DNA of 6,313 bases. Origin: Planctomycetaceae bacterium. Lineage in GTDB: Bacteria; Planctomycetota; Planctomycetia; Pirellulales; UBA1268. The stretch's first letter is position 1, and every line of letters begins with the position of its first letter. Positions 1 through 6,231 of the stretch are shown one piece after another. The stretch lies in the NCBI GenBank assembly GCA_947464585.1, contig CANHYS010000140.1:1-6313 (forward strand), written 5' to 3'. The notes under the pieces are model-generated. The model did no database searches and had not been told where the DNA came from. It saw only the letters and a program-made list of their open reading frames with translations. The position numbers and the translations under genes were made by a program.

Positions 1-2
1 CC

Positions 3-386
3 CACTACGACCCGCCTCGATTCGGCCAGTCGCTGATCATTTTGGGTGCCGGCGGCCTTGGCTTCGGCGCGGTTCGAACGGAGCGGTGGCCGCGGCCGGC
101 TCGAGGGCTCTACGCCCTGGCGTTTCCGGCCGTCGCGGGGGCGCATTGGCTGCGGGCTTACCGTCAGCAGGTCCGCAGTGGCGGCCTGTCACTGACGACG
201 GTCCGGCGGCTGCTCGCGGCGATCCCCCTGGCGATGGCGTGGGGTGTTGGTGAAGCCGTCGGCGCCGTGCTTGGCCGACGCCGCGTGGAACGCCATACCT
301 GGCGGGCCGAGGTGAAGCCTGTGCCGCCGGAATGGGTCGCCAAACACCGCCGCCGGACTGGGCAACCGCTCCCGCCCGCGGCGTGA
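3..386 (+). CDS. Probable family 2 glycosyltransferase, C-terminal part only (5' end outside window)
   Basis: The reading frame is open from the left edge (first full codon at position 3) to a TGA at 384-386, giving about 127 residues of the C-terminus. Two hydrophobic stretches are visible: one around LYALAFPAVAGAHWL, and a longer one, IPLAMAWGVGEAVGAVL, that could be membrane-associated. They are separated by a basic segment, and the tail is basic and proline-rich. The order 'HYDPP...G, basic residues, hydrophobic segment, then AWGVGEAVG' resembles the ends of planctomycete GT2 glycosyltransferases as I remember them. The catalytic GT-A domain (DXD motif) would lie upstream and is not visible, so the assignment rests on C-terminal resemblance alone. 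A TTG at 42 lies in this frame but is not needed as a start, because the frame continues upstream. A small membrane protein of another family cannot be excluded. Confidence 0.55.
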   Translation, partial: HYDPPRFGQSLIILGAGGLGFGAVRTERWPRPARGLYALAFPAVAGAHWLRAYRQQVRSGGLSLTTVRRLLAAIPLAMAWGVGEAVGAVLGRRRVERHTWRAEVKPVPPEWVAKHRRRTGQPLPPAA

Positions 387-398
387 CCGACGACGTTT

Positions 399-1730
399 CT
401 ACAGCAGCTCGCTGGCCAAGTCCGCGAGCGCTGACCGTTCCCCCTTCTCGAGCGTCACGTGGGCGTAGAGCGGCTGGCCCATCATGCGATGGATCAGGTA
501 GCTCAGGCCGTTGGAGAGGGCGTCGAGATAGGGCTGGTCGATCTGGGCCACGTCGCCCGTGAACACGATCTTCGTCCCCTCGCCTGCCCGCGTGATGATC
601 GTCTTCACCTCGTGGGGCGTCAGGTTCTGCGCCTCGTCGATGATGAAGAACATCCGCTGCAGGGAGCGGCCGCGGATGTAGGCCAGCGGCGTGATCATCA
701 GCTTCTCCGACTCGCGCATCTCCAGGATTTTGTGGGCGGCTTGCGAGTCTTCGCCGCACTGGTGGCGGATCACGGTGAGGTTGTCGTAGAGCGGCTGCAT
801 GTAGGGGTCGAGCTTGTCGCCGATGTCACCCGGCAGGAAGCCGAGGTCGCGGTTGGACAGCGGCACCACCGGACGGGCCAGCATGATCTGCCGGTAGCGT
901 TGCCGGCATTCGAGGGCGGCGGCCAGCGCGAGGAGCGTCTTGCCGGTGCCGGCGGTGCCGGAAAGGGTCACGAGCTTGATGTCGTCGTCCATCAGTGCCT
1001 GGAGGGCGAATGATTGTTCGGCGTTGCGCGGGCTGATGCCGTAGCAGGTCTGCTTCTCGATGCGGACGAACGACGCATCGGCGCGGCGGTAGGTCGCCAA
1101 CGCCGACTTGCTGCCGTTGCGCAGCACGAAGTTCTCGTTGGCCCGCGGCGGCTCCTCGATCGGCAGATCGGCTGCGGGCAGTCTGCCACCCTGCGCGTAG
1201 AGCCGGTTGATCACCTCGGAGTCGATTCCCTCGATCGTCCGCTTGCCGGTGTAGAGCGTGTCGAAGCCCTGGACCTTGTCGGAGGTGTAGTCCTGCGCGC
1301 GGAGTCCGAGCGACTTGGCCTTCATCCGCAGGTTCGTGTCCTTCGAGACGAGGATCACGGGCCGCGGCGTTGACTGCTGCTGGAGGCCGAGGGTCGCCCG
1401 CAGGATGCGGTGGTCGGGCGTGTCTTGCAGGAAGGATTCATGCAGCCGGCTGTCGGGACCGCCCCCCAGCACCACACGGATCGAACCCAGCCCCTGCCCC
1501 AGCGGGCTGCCCTCGGCGGAGAGCACGTCGCCGGTGAGCGCATCGAGGCGGCGGAGAAACTCGCGGGCCTGGAAGTGGATGTCTTCGTTGCCGCGCTTGA
1601 ACTGGTCGAGTTCCTCGAGCACTGTGATCGGAATCGCGATATCGTTCTCCTCGAAATTGCGGATGCAGCCGCTGTCGTGGAGGATGACGTTGGTGTCGAG
1701 GACGAAGAGCTTGGGCAGTGAGTCCTTCAT
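399..1730 (-). CDS. phoH2: PIN domain-PhoH ATPase fusion (PhoH2/YlaK type)
   Basis: This encodes 443 residues: an N-terminal PIN nuclease domain joined to a C-terminal PhoH P-loop ATPase. The PIN domain (about 6-150) starts with FVLDTNVIL. Its likely metal-binding acids are D12, E40 (in VLEELD), D106 (in DHRIL) and D131 (in SKDTNLR). The PhoH domain (about 230-440) has Walker A GTAGTGKT at 258-265, the conserved ARPVVPL...DLGFLPGD region at 285-302, Walker B with IIDEAQN at 363-369, and TGD at 391-393. Known PhoH2 proteins combine RNA unwinding with ribonuclease activity, so a cytoplasmic ATP-driven RNA-processing role is expected; the substrate is unknown. The ATG at 1730 was chosen because it directly precedes the PIN domain and has GGGAGG 10 bases upstream. 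An in-frame ATG at 1877 would add 49 residues with no domain character. The stop is TAG. There is no signal peptide. It is convergent with the upstream glycosyltransferase, 12 bases apart. Confidence 0.95.
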   Translation of the reverse strand: MKDSLPKLFVLDTNVILHDSGCIRNFEENDIAIPITVLEELDQFKRGNEDIHFQAREFLRRLDALTGDVLSAEGSPLGQGLGSIRVVLGGGPDSRLHESFLQDTPDHRILRATLGLQQQSTPRPVILVSKDTNLRMKAKSLGLRAQDYTSDKVQGFDTLYTGKRTIEGIDSEVINRLYAQGGRLPAADLPIEEPPRANENFVLRNGSKSALATYRRADASFVRIEKQTCYGISPRNAEQSFALQALMDDDIKLVTLSGTAGTGKTLLALAAALECRQRYRQIMLARPVVPLSNRDLGFLPGDIGDKLDPYMQPLYDNLTVIRHQCGEDSQAAHKILEMRESEKLMITPLAYIRGRSLQRMFFIIDEAQNLTPHEVKTIITRAGEGTKIVFTGDVAQIDQPYLDALSNGLSYLIHRMMGQPLYAHVTLEKGERSALADLASELL

Positions 1731-1740
1731 GCAGGCAAAG

Positions 1741-1746
1741 CCTCCC
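1741..1746 (-). promoter_or_regulatory. Ribosome binding site of the PIN-PhoH gene
   Basis: On the minus strand this reads GGGAGG, with 10 bases (1731-1740) between it and the ATG at 1728-1730. It decides the start of the PIN-PhoH gene in favour of 1730 over the in-frame ATG at 1877. Confidence 0.7.
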
Positions 1747-1849
1747 GAGGGCCATCCGTGACCAGAGTCAACGGGAGAAAATGTACCCTTTGGTCCGCGT
1801 CTGCGCGGATGCCGGTTTTCAGCAAAATCCGCCCATTCGGGCCAGCACA

Positions 1850-1867
1850 TCGATTTCACACAATCGA
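1850..1867. repeat. AT-rich inverted repeat in the leader between dcp and phoH2
   Basis: A perfect dyad TCGATT-N6-AATCGA lies in the 174-base gap, 37 bases after the dcp stop and about 120 bases before the phoH2 start. It stands out against GC-rich surroundings. It could be an operator half-site pair for phoH2 or a small RNA hairpin. No T-tract follows, so it is not a standard intrinsic terminator. The rest of the gap shows a 6-bp GC hairpin (1794-1799 with 1804-1809) and no convincing promoter. Confidence 0.35.
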
Positions 1868-1904
1868 AGGCCCGCACGAGGGACGGCTTGGCCGCCGCGG
1901 CCGC

Positions 1905-4004
1905 TCAGGCGGAAAAGCCGCGTTTCCGCATCAGGGCACCGATACCGGCGTCGCGGCCGCGGAACGCCCGGTAGCCGTCGGCCGGATCGATCGTGTTGCC
2001 GACGCTGAAGACATGGTCGCGAAGTCTCGTGGCCATCGCCTCGTCCCACGGTCCGCCGGCTTCCGTGAACGCCTCCCAGGCGTCGGCTGTGAGTGTGTCG
2101 GCCCAGAGGTAGCTGTAGTAGCCCGCCGAATAGCCGTCGCCGGAAAAGATGTGGCCGAACTGCGGCGTGCGATGCCGCATCACGATCTCGTCGGGCATGC
2201 CGAGGCTGCGGAGCGTGTCGCGTTCGAAACTCGCCGGATCGATCGGCGCGGCACCGGCCACTGGGACGTTCATCAGGTCGAGCTTCAGCAGGTGGAGTTT
2301 CATGTCGATCAGCGCGCTGGCGAGAAACTCGACCGTCTTGAAGCCCTCGTTGAACGTGGCGGCATGCTCGATCTTCGCCACGAGTTCCCGTGGAATCGGC
2401 CGGCCGGTCGCGTGGTGCAACGCAAAGCGATCGAGCACCTCCGGCGTGGAGAGCCAGTGCTCCAGCACCTGCGATGGGAATTCGACGTAGTCGCGGGCCA
2501 CGTTCGTGCCGGAGACGGACGGATAGCGGACGCGGGAACAGAGGCCATGCAACGCGTGGCCAAACTCGTGGAACAGCGTGGTGGCGTCGTCCCAGCTGAT
2601 GAGTGCCGGCTCGCCCGCCAAAGGCTTCGTGAAGTTGCAGTTGTTGGAAACGATCGCGGGGACGTCGCCGTCGAAGTCTTCCTGGGATCGATAGGCGCTC
2701 ATCCAGGCGCCTGACTGTTTTCCCTTTCGGGCGAATGGGTCGAAGTACCACAGCCCCACCACCGCGCCGGCGGCATCGCGAACCTCCCAGACCCGCACGT
2801 CGGGATGGTAGACCGACACCGTCTGCGCATCGGTGGGTTGAAACTCGAGGCCGAAGAGTTTTCGGGCCGTGAAGAACATCGCATCGCGGAGGTTATCGAG
2901 CTGCAGGTAGGGCGTGATCTCGCTCTCGTCGAGGTCGTGCTTCGCCAGCCGGACTTTTTCTGCGTAGAAGCGGTAGTCCCATGGGGCGATCTTGATCCGG
3001 TCTCCTTCCGCATCGGCGATGGCCTGCATGTCGGCCACCTCCTCGCGGACTCTCGCCACGGCGGGCTTCCAGACCGCCTCCATCAGCTCCATCGCACGTT
3101 CGGGCGTCTTGGCCATCGAGTCTTCCAGCCGCCAGTGGGCGTGGGTCGGATGGCCGAGGAGTTGAGCACGGCGGGCCCGCAGCGCGAGGATCGTGGCGAC
3201 CGTGCCGTGGTTGTCGGTGGCACCGCCACTCGCACCGCGATCGACGAACATCCGCCAGACCCTCTCCCGGGCGTCGCGGCACTCGGCATGCGTGAGGAAG
3301 GGCTCGACGCTCGAACGCGTGTTGGGGATCGCCCAGCATCCCTTCCGGCCACGTGCCTCCGCGGCCTCGGCGGCGGCTTCGCGCAGGCCCTCCGACAGGC
3401 CGGCCAGATCGGCGGCATCGTCTAGAAAGACGGCCCCGTCGTTTTCGTCGTGGAGCAGGTTCTGGCTGAAGGTCGTGGCCAGCGTCGCCAACTGCTGGTT
3501 GAGCGACGAGAGTTCCGCCTTCGCTGCGGCATCGAGCCGCGCGCCGTGGCGAACAAAATGGGTGTAGGTCAGCCAGACGACCCGCTGCTGCTCGGGCGAC
3601 AGTGTTGACTGGTTCCGCGCCTCATAGACGGCGGCGATCCTGGCGAAGAGCCGCTCGTTTTGTGTGATCTGGTCGCTGCAGGCGGCGAGCCTGGGCGCCA
3701 TCGTGCGCTCGACCTCCTGCACGGCATCGTCACTGAGGGCTCCCGCATAGACGCCGTAGATCGCCTCCACGCGGCTGAGCATCCGACCGGAGCGTTCCAT
3801 CGGGAGAATCGTGTTGTCGAACGTGGGCGGGGCGGGGTTGGCGGCGATCCGGTCGATCGCTGCAAGTTGGTCGGCCATCCCGGCCTCGAGCGCGGGCCCG
3901 AGATCGGCCACCCGCGCTGCATCGAACGGCGGCACGCCGCCGTAGGGGCCGGTCCAGACCGCAGTCAGCGGGTTTGGGGTGCCGGTGGTTGCGTCGTGCG
4001 GCAT
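1905..4004 (-). CDS. dcp: M3 family zinc metallopeptidase, peptidyl-dipeptidase Dcp type
   Basis: This encodes 699 residues, close to the roughly 680 usual for bacterial Dcp. The N-terminal half (about 1-230) is the helical part of the M3 fold. The catalytic half carries the zinc site HEFGH at 479-483, followed by the third ligand E508, with the 25-residue spacing from the second histidine seen in the family. The intervening SGTN..RDYVEFPSQ..EHW context matches Dcp rather than oligopeptidase A, which has a different SG..WDAVELPSQ pattern. Near the C-terminus, GDGYSAGYYSYLW (622-634) supplies the glycine/tyrosine loop that contacts the substrate backbone. No signal peptide is present, so it is probably cytoplasmic, removing dipeptides from the C-termini of peptides during protein turnover. 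The ATG at 4004 lies one base after the dapB stop, pointing to co-transcription and translational coupling. No strong separate Shine-Dalgarno sequence is visible. The stop is TGA. The family call is firm; the dipeptidase specificity is inferred from motif context. Confidence 0.95.
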   Translation of the reverse strand: MPHDATTGTPNPLTAVWTGPYGGVPPFDAARVADLGPALEAGMADQLAAIDRIAANPAPPTFDNTILPMERSGRMLSRVEAIYGVYAGALSDDAVQEVERTMAPRLAACSDQITQNERLFARIAAVYEARNQSTLSPEQQRVVWLTYTHFVRHGARLDAAAKAELSSLNQQLATLATTFSQNLLHDENDGAVFLDDAADLAGLSEGLREAAAEAAEARGRKGCWAIPNTRSSVEPFLTHAECRDARERVWRMFVDRGASGGATDNHGTVATILALRARRAQLLGHPTHAHWRLEDSMAKTPERAMELMEAVWKPAVARVREEVADMQAIADAEGDRIKIAPWDYRFYAEKVRLAKHDLDESEITPYLQLDNLRDAMFFTARKLFGLEFQPTDAQTVSVYHPDVRVWEVRDAAGAVVGLWYFDPFARKGKQSGAWMSAYRSQEDFDGDVPAIVSNNCNFTKPLAGEPALISWDDATTLFHEFGHALHGLCSRVRYPSVSGTNVARDYVEFPSQVLEHWLSTPEVLDRFALHHATGRPIPRELVAKIEHAATFNEGFKTVEFLASALIDMKLHLLKLDLMNVPVAGAAPIDPASFERDTLRSLGMPDEIVMRHRTPQFGHIFSGDGYSAGYYSYLWADTLTADAWEAFTEAGGPWDEAMATRLRDHVFSVGNTIDPADGYRAFRGRDAGIGALMRKRGFSA

Positions 4005-4005
4005 G

Positions 4006-4863
4006 TCAGGACAGACCCAGCACGTCGCGCATCGAATACAGCCCCGCCGGCTTGCCGATCAGAAATGCCGCCGCGGCGAGGGCGCCGCTGGCGTAGCAGT
4101 CGCGGCTGGTGGCGCGGACGTTGACCGAGAGCGCCTCCCCTTCGAGACCGAAGAGGATCGTGTGCTCACCGGGATTGTCGCCGGCCCGCACAGCGTGGTA
4201 GCCGATCTCGTCGGCCGGCCGGGCGCCCGGCCGGCCCTCGCGGCCGTGGGCCACGCGAGTGAATCCGAAGGCATCCTGGACGATCTGCCCAAACTTCAGC
4301 GCCGTGCCGCTCGGCGAATCCTCCTTGTGCCGATGATGGCATTCGATGATCTCGACGTCGCTCCGGCTGCCCACCCGCTTGAGCAGGTTGCTGGCGCGGC
4401 CGACCAGGTCCATCGCGATGTTCACGGCAAGGCTCATGCTCGGCGACTGAAGCACCGCGATCGTTCGCGCGGCATCCTCGATCGCTCGCCGATCGGCGGC
4501 CTCGAGACCGGTCGTGGCCACGACCAGCGGCACTCGTGCTCGCACGCAGGCACTTGCGATGCCGGCCACGGCGCCAGGGAGCGAGAAGTCGATCGCCACG
4601 TCGGCCGGGCAAGTCCAGGCTTCGCTGACGGGCACACCCGCGGTGGCGATCCCGGCAAGCGACCCGGCATCGTCACCCAGCCGCGGGTGCCCTGCCCTCT
4701 CCACGGCGGCGACGAGTTGCCAGGCCGGCGCTGACGAGCCAGCCGTTTCTGCTGCGGCACAGGCGATGATCCGTTGCCCCATGCGGCCGGCGGCACCATG
4801 AACGACGAGACGACGCGGGGAAGTGGCTGGCACGAAAAACACTCCATGTTCGAGGCTGGGCAT
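4006..4863 (-). CDS. dapB: 4-hydroxy-tetrahydrodipicolinate reductase
   Basis: DapB reduces 4-hydroxy-tetrahydrodipicolinate with NAD(P)H to tetrahydrodipicolinate, on the cytoplasmic path to diaminopimelate and lysine. The N-terminal nucleotide-binding loop is GAAGRMG at 23-29. The signature EIIECHHRHKEDSPSGTA (171-188) contains the catalytic histidine H176 and lysine K180, equivalent to H159 and K163 of the E. coli enzyme, and the SGT that holds the dicarboxylate. The IAMDLVGRASNLL helix before it and the closing GLYSMRDVLGL are also typical. The ATG at 4863 gives 285 residues but lacks a clear ribosome binding site. An in-frame GTG at 4831-4833 gives 275 residues, nearer the usual 270 or so, and has GGAG eight bases upstream, so it may be the true start. 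The gene is followed after one base by dcp. A GC-only 24-bp palindrome encodes residues 210-217. The stop is TGA. Confidence 0.96.
   Translation of the reverse strand: MPSLEHGVFFVPATSPRRLVVHGAAGRMGQRIIACAAAETAGSSAPAWQLVAAVERAGHPRLGDDAGSLAGIATAGVPVSEAWTCPADVAIDFSLPGAVAGIASACVRARVPLVVATTGLEAADRRAIEDAARTIAVLQSPSMSLAVNIAMDLVGRASNLLKRVGSRSDVEIIECHHRHKEDSPSGTALKFGQIVQDAFGFTRVAHGREGRPGARPADEIGYHAVRAGDNPGEHTILFGLEGEALSVNVRATSRDCYASGALAAAAFLIGKPAGLYSMRDVLGLS
4213..4236. repeat. Perfect 24-bp GC-only palindrome inside dapB
   Basis: The half-site GGCCGGCCGGGC is followed immediately by its exact reverse complement, with no spacer and no mismatch; flanking bases 4212 and 4237 do not pair. It coincides exactly with eight dapB codons (residues 210-217, GRPGARPA), in the segment between the catalytic signature and the VRAGDNPGEHT motif. 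The pattern of G and C is seen directly; any function is unknown. It may reflect a GC-rich loop with relaxed protein constraint. Confidence 0.8.
4842..4845 (-). promoter_or_regulatory. Possible ribosome binding site for an internal GTG start of dapB
   Basis: The minus strand reads GGAG, then eight bases, then GTG at 4831-4833 in the dapB frame. Upstream of the ATG at 4863 I see no comparable purine-rich site. Starting here would remove ten residues that precede the conserved fold. Confidence 0.4.
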
Positions 4864-4891
4864 GCGAAACCGTCACGCACCTAACGGCCGC

Positions 4892-4897
4892 ATGATA
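4892..4897 (-). promoter_or_regulatory. Weak candidate -10 box upstream of dapB-dcp
   Basis: The minus strand reads TATCAT, five of six matches to TATAAT, 28 bases before the dapB ATG at 4863. The best -35 candidate (TGGAGC, 18-base spacing) matches only three of six, so this is a tentative mark. It would leave a very short leader for the ATG and a longer one for the GTG start. Confidence 0.2.
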
Positions 4898-4901
4898 CCC
4901 A

Positions 4902-4962
4902 AGCCGCCGCAGCGTGCTCCAGCGGCTGCAGGTGTGAGGGCCGGCCGCCGCCCGGAAGCGGC
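4902..4962 (-). other. Intergenic GC-rich hairpins after the amidohydrolase gene
   Basis: Two small inverted repeats follow the TAA of the amidohydrolase gene. One is GCCGC/GCGGC (4947-4951 with 4958-4962, 6-base loop), directly after the stop. The other is AGCCGC/GCGGCT (4902-4907 with 4922-4927, 14-base loop). Neither is followed by a T-run, so they are not textbook intrinsic terminators. They could slow polymerase or protect the mRNA 3' end. Support is weak, because short GC repeats are expected by chance at this composition. Confidence 0.2.
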
Positions 4963-4964
4963 TG

Positions 4965-6014
4965 TTATTCGGCCTTGGCCGGCAGGAAGGCGAACGGCTC
5001 CACCGGCGAGAGCTGCTTGGAGGCGTTGCCGTTGTAGGTCTCTCCGCCGATGAGGGCGATTTTTTTCACCGGGGCTCCCGCAGTGAAGTCGAGATCGGCC
5101 AGCGGAATCCAGAACACGGTTGGGCTCGTCGCCGAGTCGAAATACATCGTCTTCGTCTTCTGGTTGTAGACCGTTCGCCAGATCGTGCTGCCGATATTGG
5201 GGGCGGCGGTCTTCAGCCCCAGCGGCACCGACGCATTCCGGATCACACTGAATATTTGCGCCACGGCGAGGTGGGCATCGTCGGTCTGCGGGAGCGTGCC
5301 GAGGTAGAACGACGTGCGGACGAAGCGGTCGGATGCGCGGTTGGTGCCGGGAAGCATCGTCAGGCCACCGATTCCCTTCCAGTAGGCGTCGAGCGCCAGT
5401 TGCTGGTCGAAGATTGGCGAGTTGGTCATCACCTGGTACTTCCGATCGTGGTGGATGACGAGTTTTCCCTTCACATACTCGAGGATCGCCGAGTCGCCGG
5501 AGGGGTCGGAGATCGCCATGTGACCGACACCCGGAACGCCGTTGGGCAGCGTGGGGGCGATGATCGTGAACGGCTCCTTCTCCAGGGCATCGACAGCCTC
5601 CTTCACGGTGGCGTAGCTGTCGAGCACGTACTGCGTCCAGACGGCGATCGACATCGTCGGCTTGCCGGCGACCGGCCGGCCATAGTCGCTCTCGACGAGA
5701 TAGAGCGTGTTGGCGACCAGGCCCTTCTCATTGATGCCGTCGACGGTGGCCACCTTATAGAAGGAGCAGATCAGCGAGCCGTACTTGCTCGTCCAAGTGA
5801 GTGTGTTCGGCCCGGTGGCCCCGTTGCGGCTCATGCCGCGGGGGAAAGAGTAGATCTCGGTGCTCGGGTCTTCGACCCAGTCCATCGAGCGGGCAACGAG
5901 CACCGTGTCGCTCGGGCCGAGGTAGATGCACCGCGTGCAGCTGCTGCCGGTCCGCGGCTGCAATGCCAGGAAGGAGGCGATCAGGGCCACGGTCACGATG
6001 CTGCGCAGATGCAT
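4965..6014 (-). CDS. Exported linear amide C-N hydrolase (choloylglycine hydrolase / penicillin V acylase family, Ntn fold)
   Basis: This encodes 349 residues. Residues 1-25 form a signal peptide: MHLR, then a hydrophobic core VTVALIASFLAL, then a short GSS that suits signal peptidase I. Cleavage after S25 would expose C26 as the N-terminal nucleophile, as in other exported Gram-negative members. The spacing from C26 to R42 (16) and D45 (19), in the ARSMDW motif, equals that of bile salt hydrolases. Further expected active-site residues are N102 (GLVANTLYL), N198 (VMTNSP) and R230 (SDRFVR). The enzyme should hydrolyse a non-peptide amide bond outside the cytoplasm. The substrate is not readable from sequence; penicillin V, N-acyl-homoserine lactones or other N-acyl amides are possible, and bile salts are less likely outside a gut organism. 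The ATG at 6014 was chosen because it begins the signal peptide and has GAGG six bases upstream. An in-frame start at 6152 would add 46 residues without domain character. The stop is TAA. Confidence 0.92.
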   Translation of the reverse strand: MHLRSIVTVALIASFLALQPRTGSSCTRCIYLGPSDTVLVARSMDWVEDPSTEIYSFPRGMSRNGATGPNTLTWTSKYGSLICSFYKVATVDGINEKGLVANTLYLVESDYGRPVAGKPTMSIAVWTQYVLDSYATVKEAVDALEKEPFTIIAPTLPNGVPGVGHMAISDPSGDSAILEYVKGKLVIHHDRKYQVMTNSPIFDQQLALDAYWKGIGGLTMLPGTNRASDRFVRTSFYLGTLPQTDDAHLAVAQIFSVIRNASVPLGLKTAAPNIGSTIWRTVYNQKTKTMYFDSATSPTVFWIPLADLDFTAGAPVKKIALIGGETYNGNASKQLSPVEPFAFLPAKAE

Positions 6015-6020
6015 GGGAAA

Positions 6021-6024
6021 CCTC
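6021..6024 (-). promoter_or_regulatory. Ribosome binding site of the amidohydrolase gene
   Basis: The minus strand reads GAGG followed by six bases and the ATG at 6012-6014. This supports the signal-peptide methionine as the start, over the upstream in-frame ATG at 6152. Confidence 0.6.
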
Positions 6025-6059
6025 GTGCAAGAATGGATGAAGCAGTCCCCGGGAGGTAG

Positions 6060-6076
6060 CGTCGGCAGGGCCGACG
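6060..6076 (-). other. Hairpin in the leader of the amidohydrolase gene
   Basis: A perfect 7-bp stem (CGTCGGC / GCCGACG) closes a 3-base loop, 45 bases before the start codon and just downstream of a possible -10 box. It has no T-tract. It may stabilise the mRNA 5' end or be a protein or RNA control element; chance cannot be excluded. A second smaller hairpin, CTCCC/GGGAG with a 3-base loop, lies at 6131-6143. Confidence 0.3.
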
Positions 6077-6100
6077 TCACTGTCCGCTGAGGGGCGTCTG

Positions 6101-6106
6101 AATATA
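6101..6106 (-). promoter_or_regulatory. Candidate -10 box for the amidohydrolase gene
   Basis: The minus strand reads TATATT (five of six to TATAAT) in a locally AT-rich patch about 87 bases before the ATG. The -35 region is poor (TGGTCG at 18-base spacing, three of six), so a vegetative promoter is only possible, not shown. Confidence 0.25.
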
Positions 6107-6159
6107 TCGATCCACGACCGAGGGCGACCACTCCCTCTGGGAGGATGTGCACACAGTGC

Positions 6160-6231
6160 GACGTTGACGATCACGTCGAAGAGCTGGCCGCGGCGGACGC
6201 CGTCCTGCGAGACGTCGATCGCCACGAGGGC
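6160..6231 (-). pseudogene. Possible broken gene remnant, perhaps related to a P-ring (FlgI-like) domain
   Basis: On the minus strand these 24 codons all end in G or C and encode a plausible protein segment that includes ALVAIDV and VRRGQLFDVIVNV. After 6160 the codon bias collapses, and the same frame has a TAA at 6271-6273 upstream, so no intact gene exists here. A different minus-strand frame is open from the right edge to a TGA at 6249-6251 (ending ARPLKGRPWMD); it may be another piece of the same broken gene or the true end of a neighbour. The pattern R-x-G-Q-x-[IF]-D-V-x-V after a hydrophobic strand resembles the FlgI P-ring segment around GRQGQTIDVVV in E. coli. This is a short, memory-based match. 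It could also be chance high-GC open frame. Confidence 0.25.

Noticed and set aside
1766..1771. TTGACT on the minus strand as a -35 box for phoH2
   Set aside because: At 17-base spacing the -10 position reads TCGGGA and overlaps the ribosome binding site, so no promoter can be built from it.
1731..1877. N-terminal extension of the PIN-PhoH protein to an ATG at 1877
   Set aside because: The 49 extra residues have no PIN character, and the ATG at 1730 has a good ribosome binding site and starts directly before the PIN domain.
1758..2714. Long plus-strand open frame of 318 codons opposite dcp
   Set aside because: It is antisense to a gene with full M3 peptidase motifs, has no recognisable domain, and is the kind of open frame that high GC third positions create on the opposite strand.
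3979..4734. Plus-strand open frame of 251 codons opposite dapB
   Set aside because: It overlaps the conserved DapB signature on the other strand and its translation is low-complexity Arg/Ala/Gly-rich with no family resemblance.
5940..5942. C26 of the amidohydrolase as a lipoprotein cysteine
   Set aside because: The residues before the cysteine are T-G-S-S, without the leucine or similar residue expected at -3 of a lipobox. The cysteine is needed as the Ntn nucleophile.
5256..6059. Plus-strand open frame of 267 codons opposite the amidohydrolase
   Set aside because: It is complementary to the Ntn-hydrolase gene, whose catalytic residues and signal peptide are clear; the antisense product looks like a composition artefact.
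6015..6152. N-terminal extension of the amidohydrolase to an ATG at 6152
   Set aside because: The extension would bury the signal peptide internally, and the downstream ATG has its own ribosome binding site.
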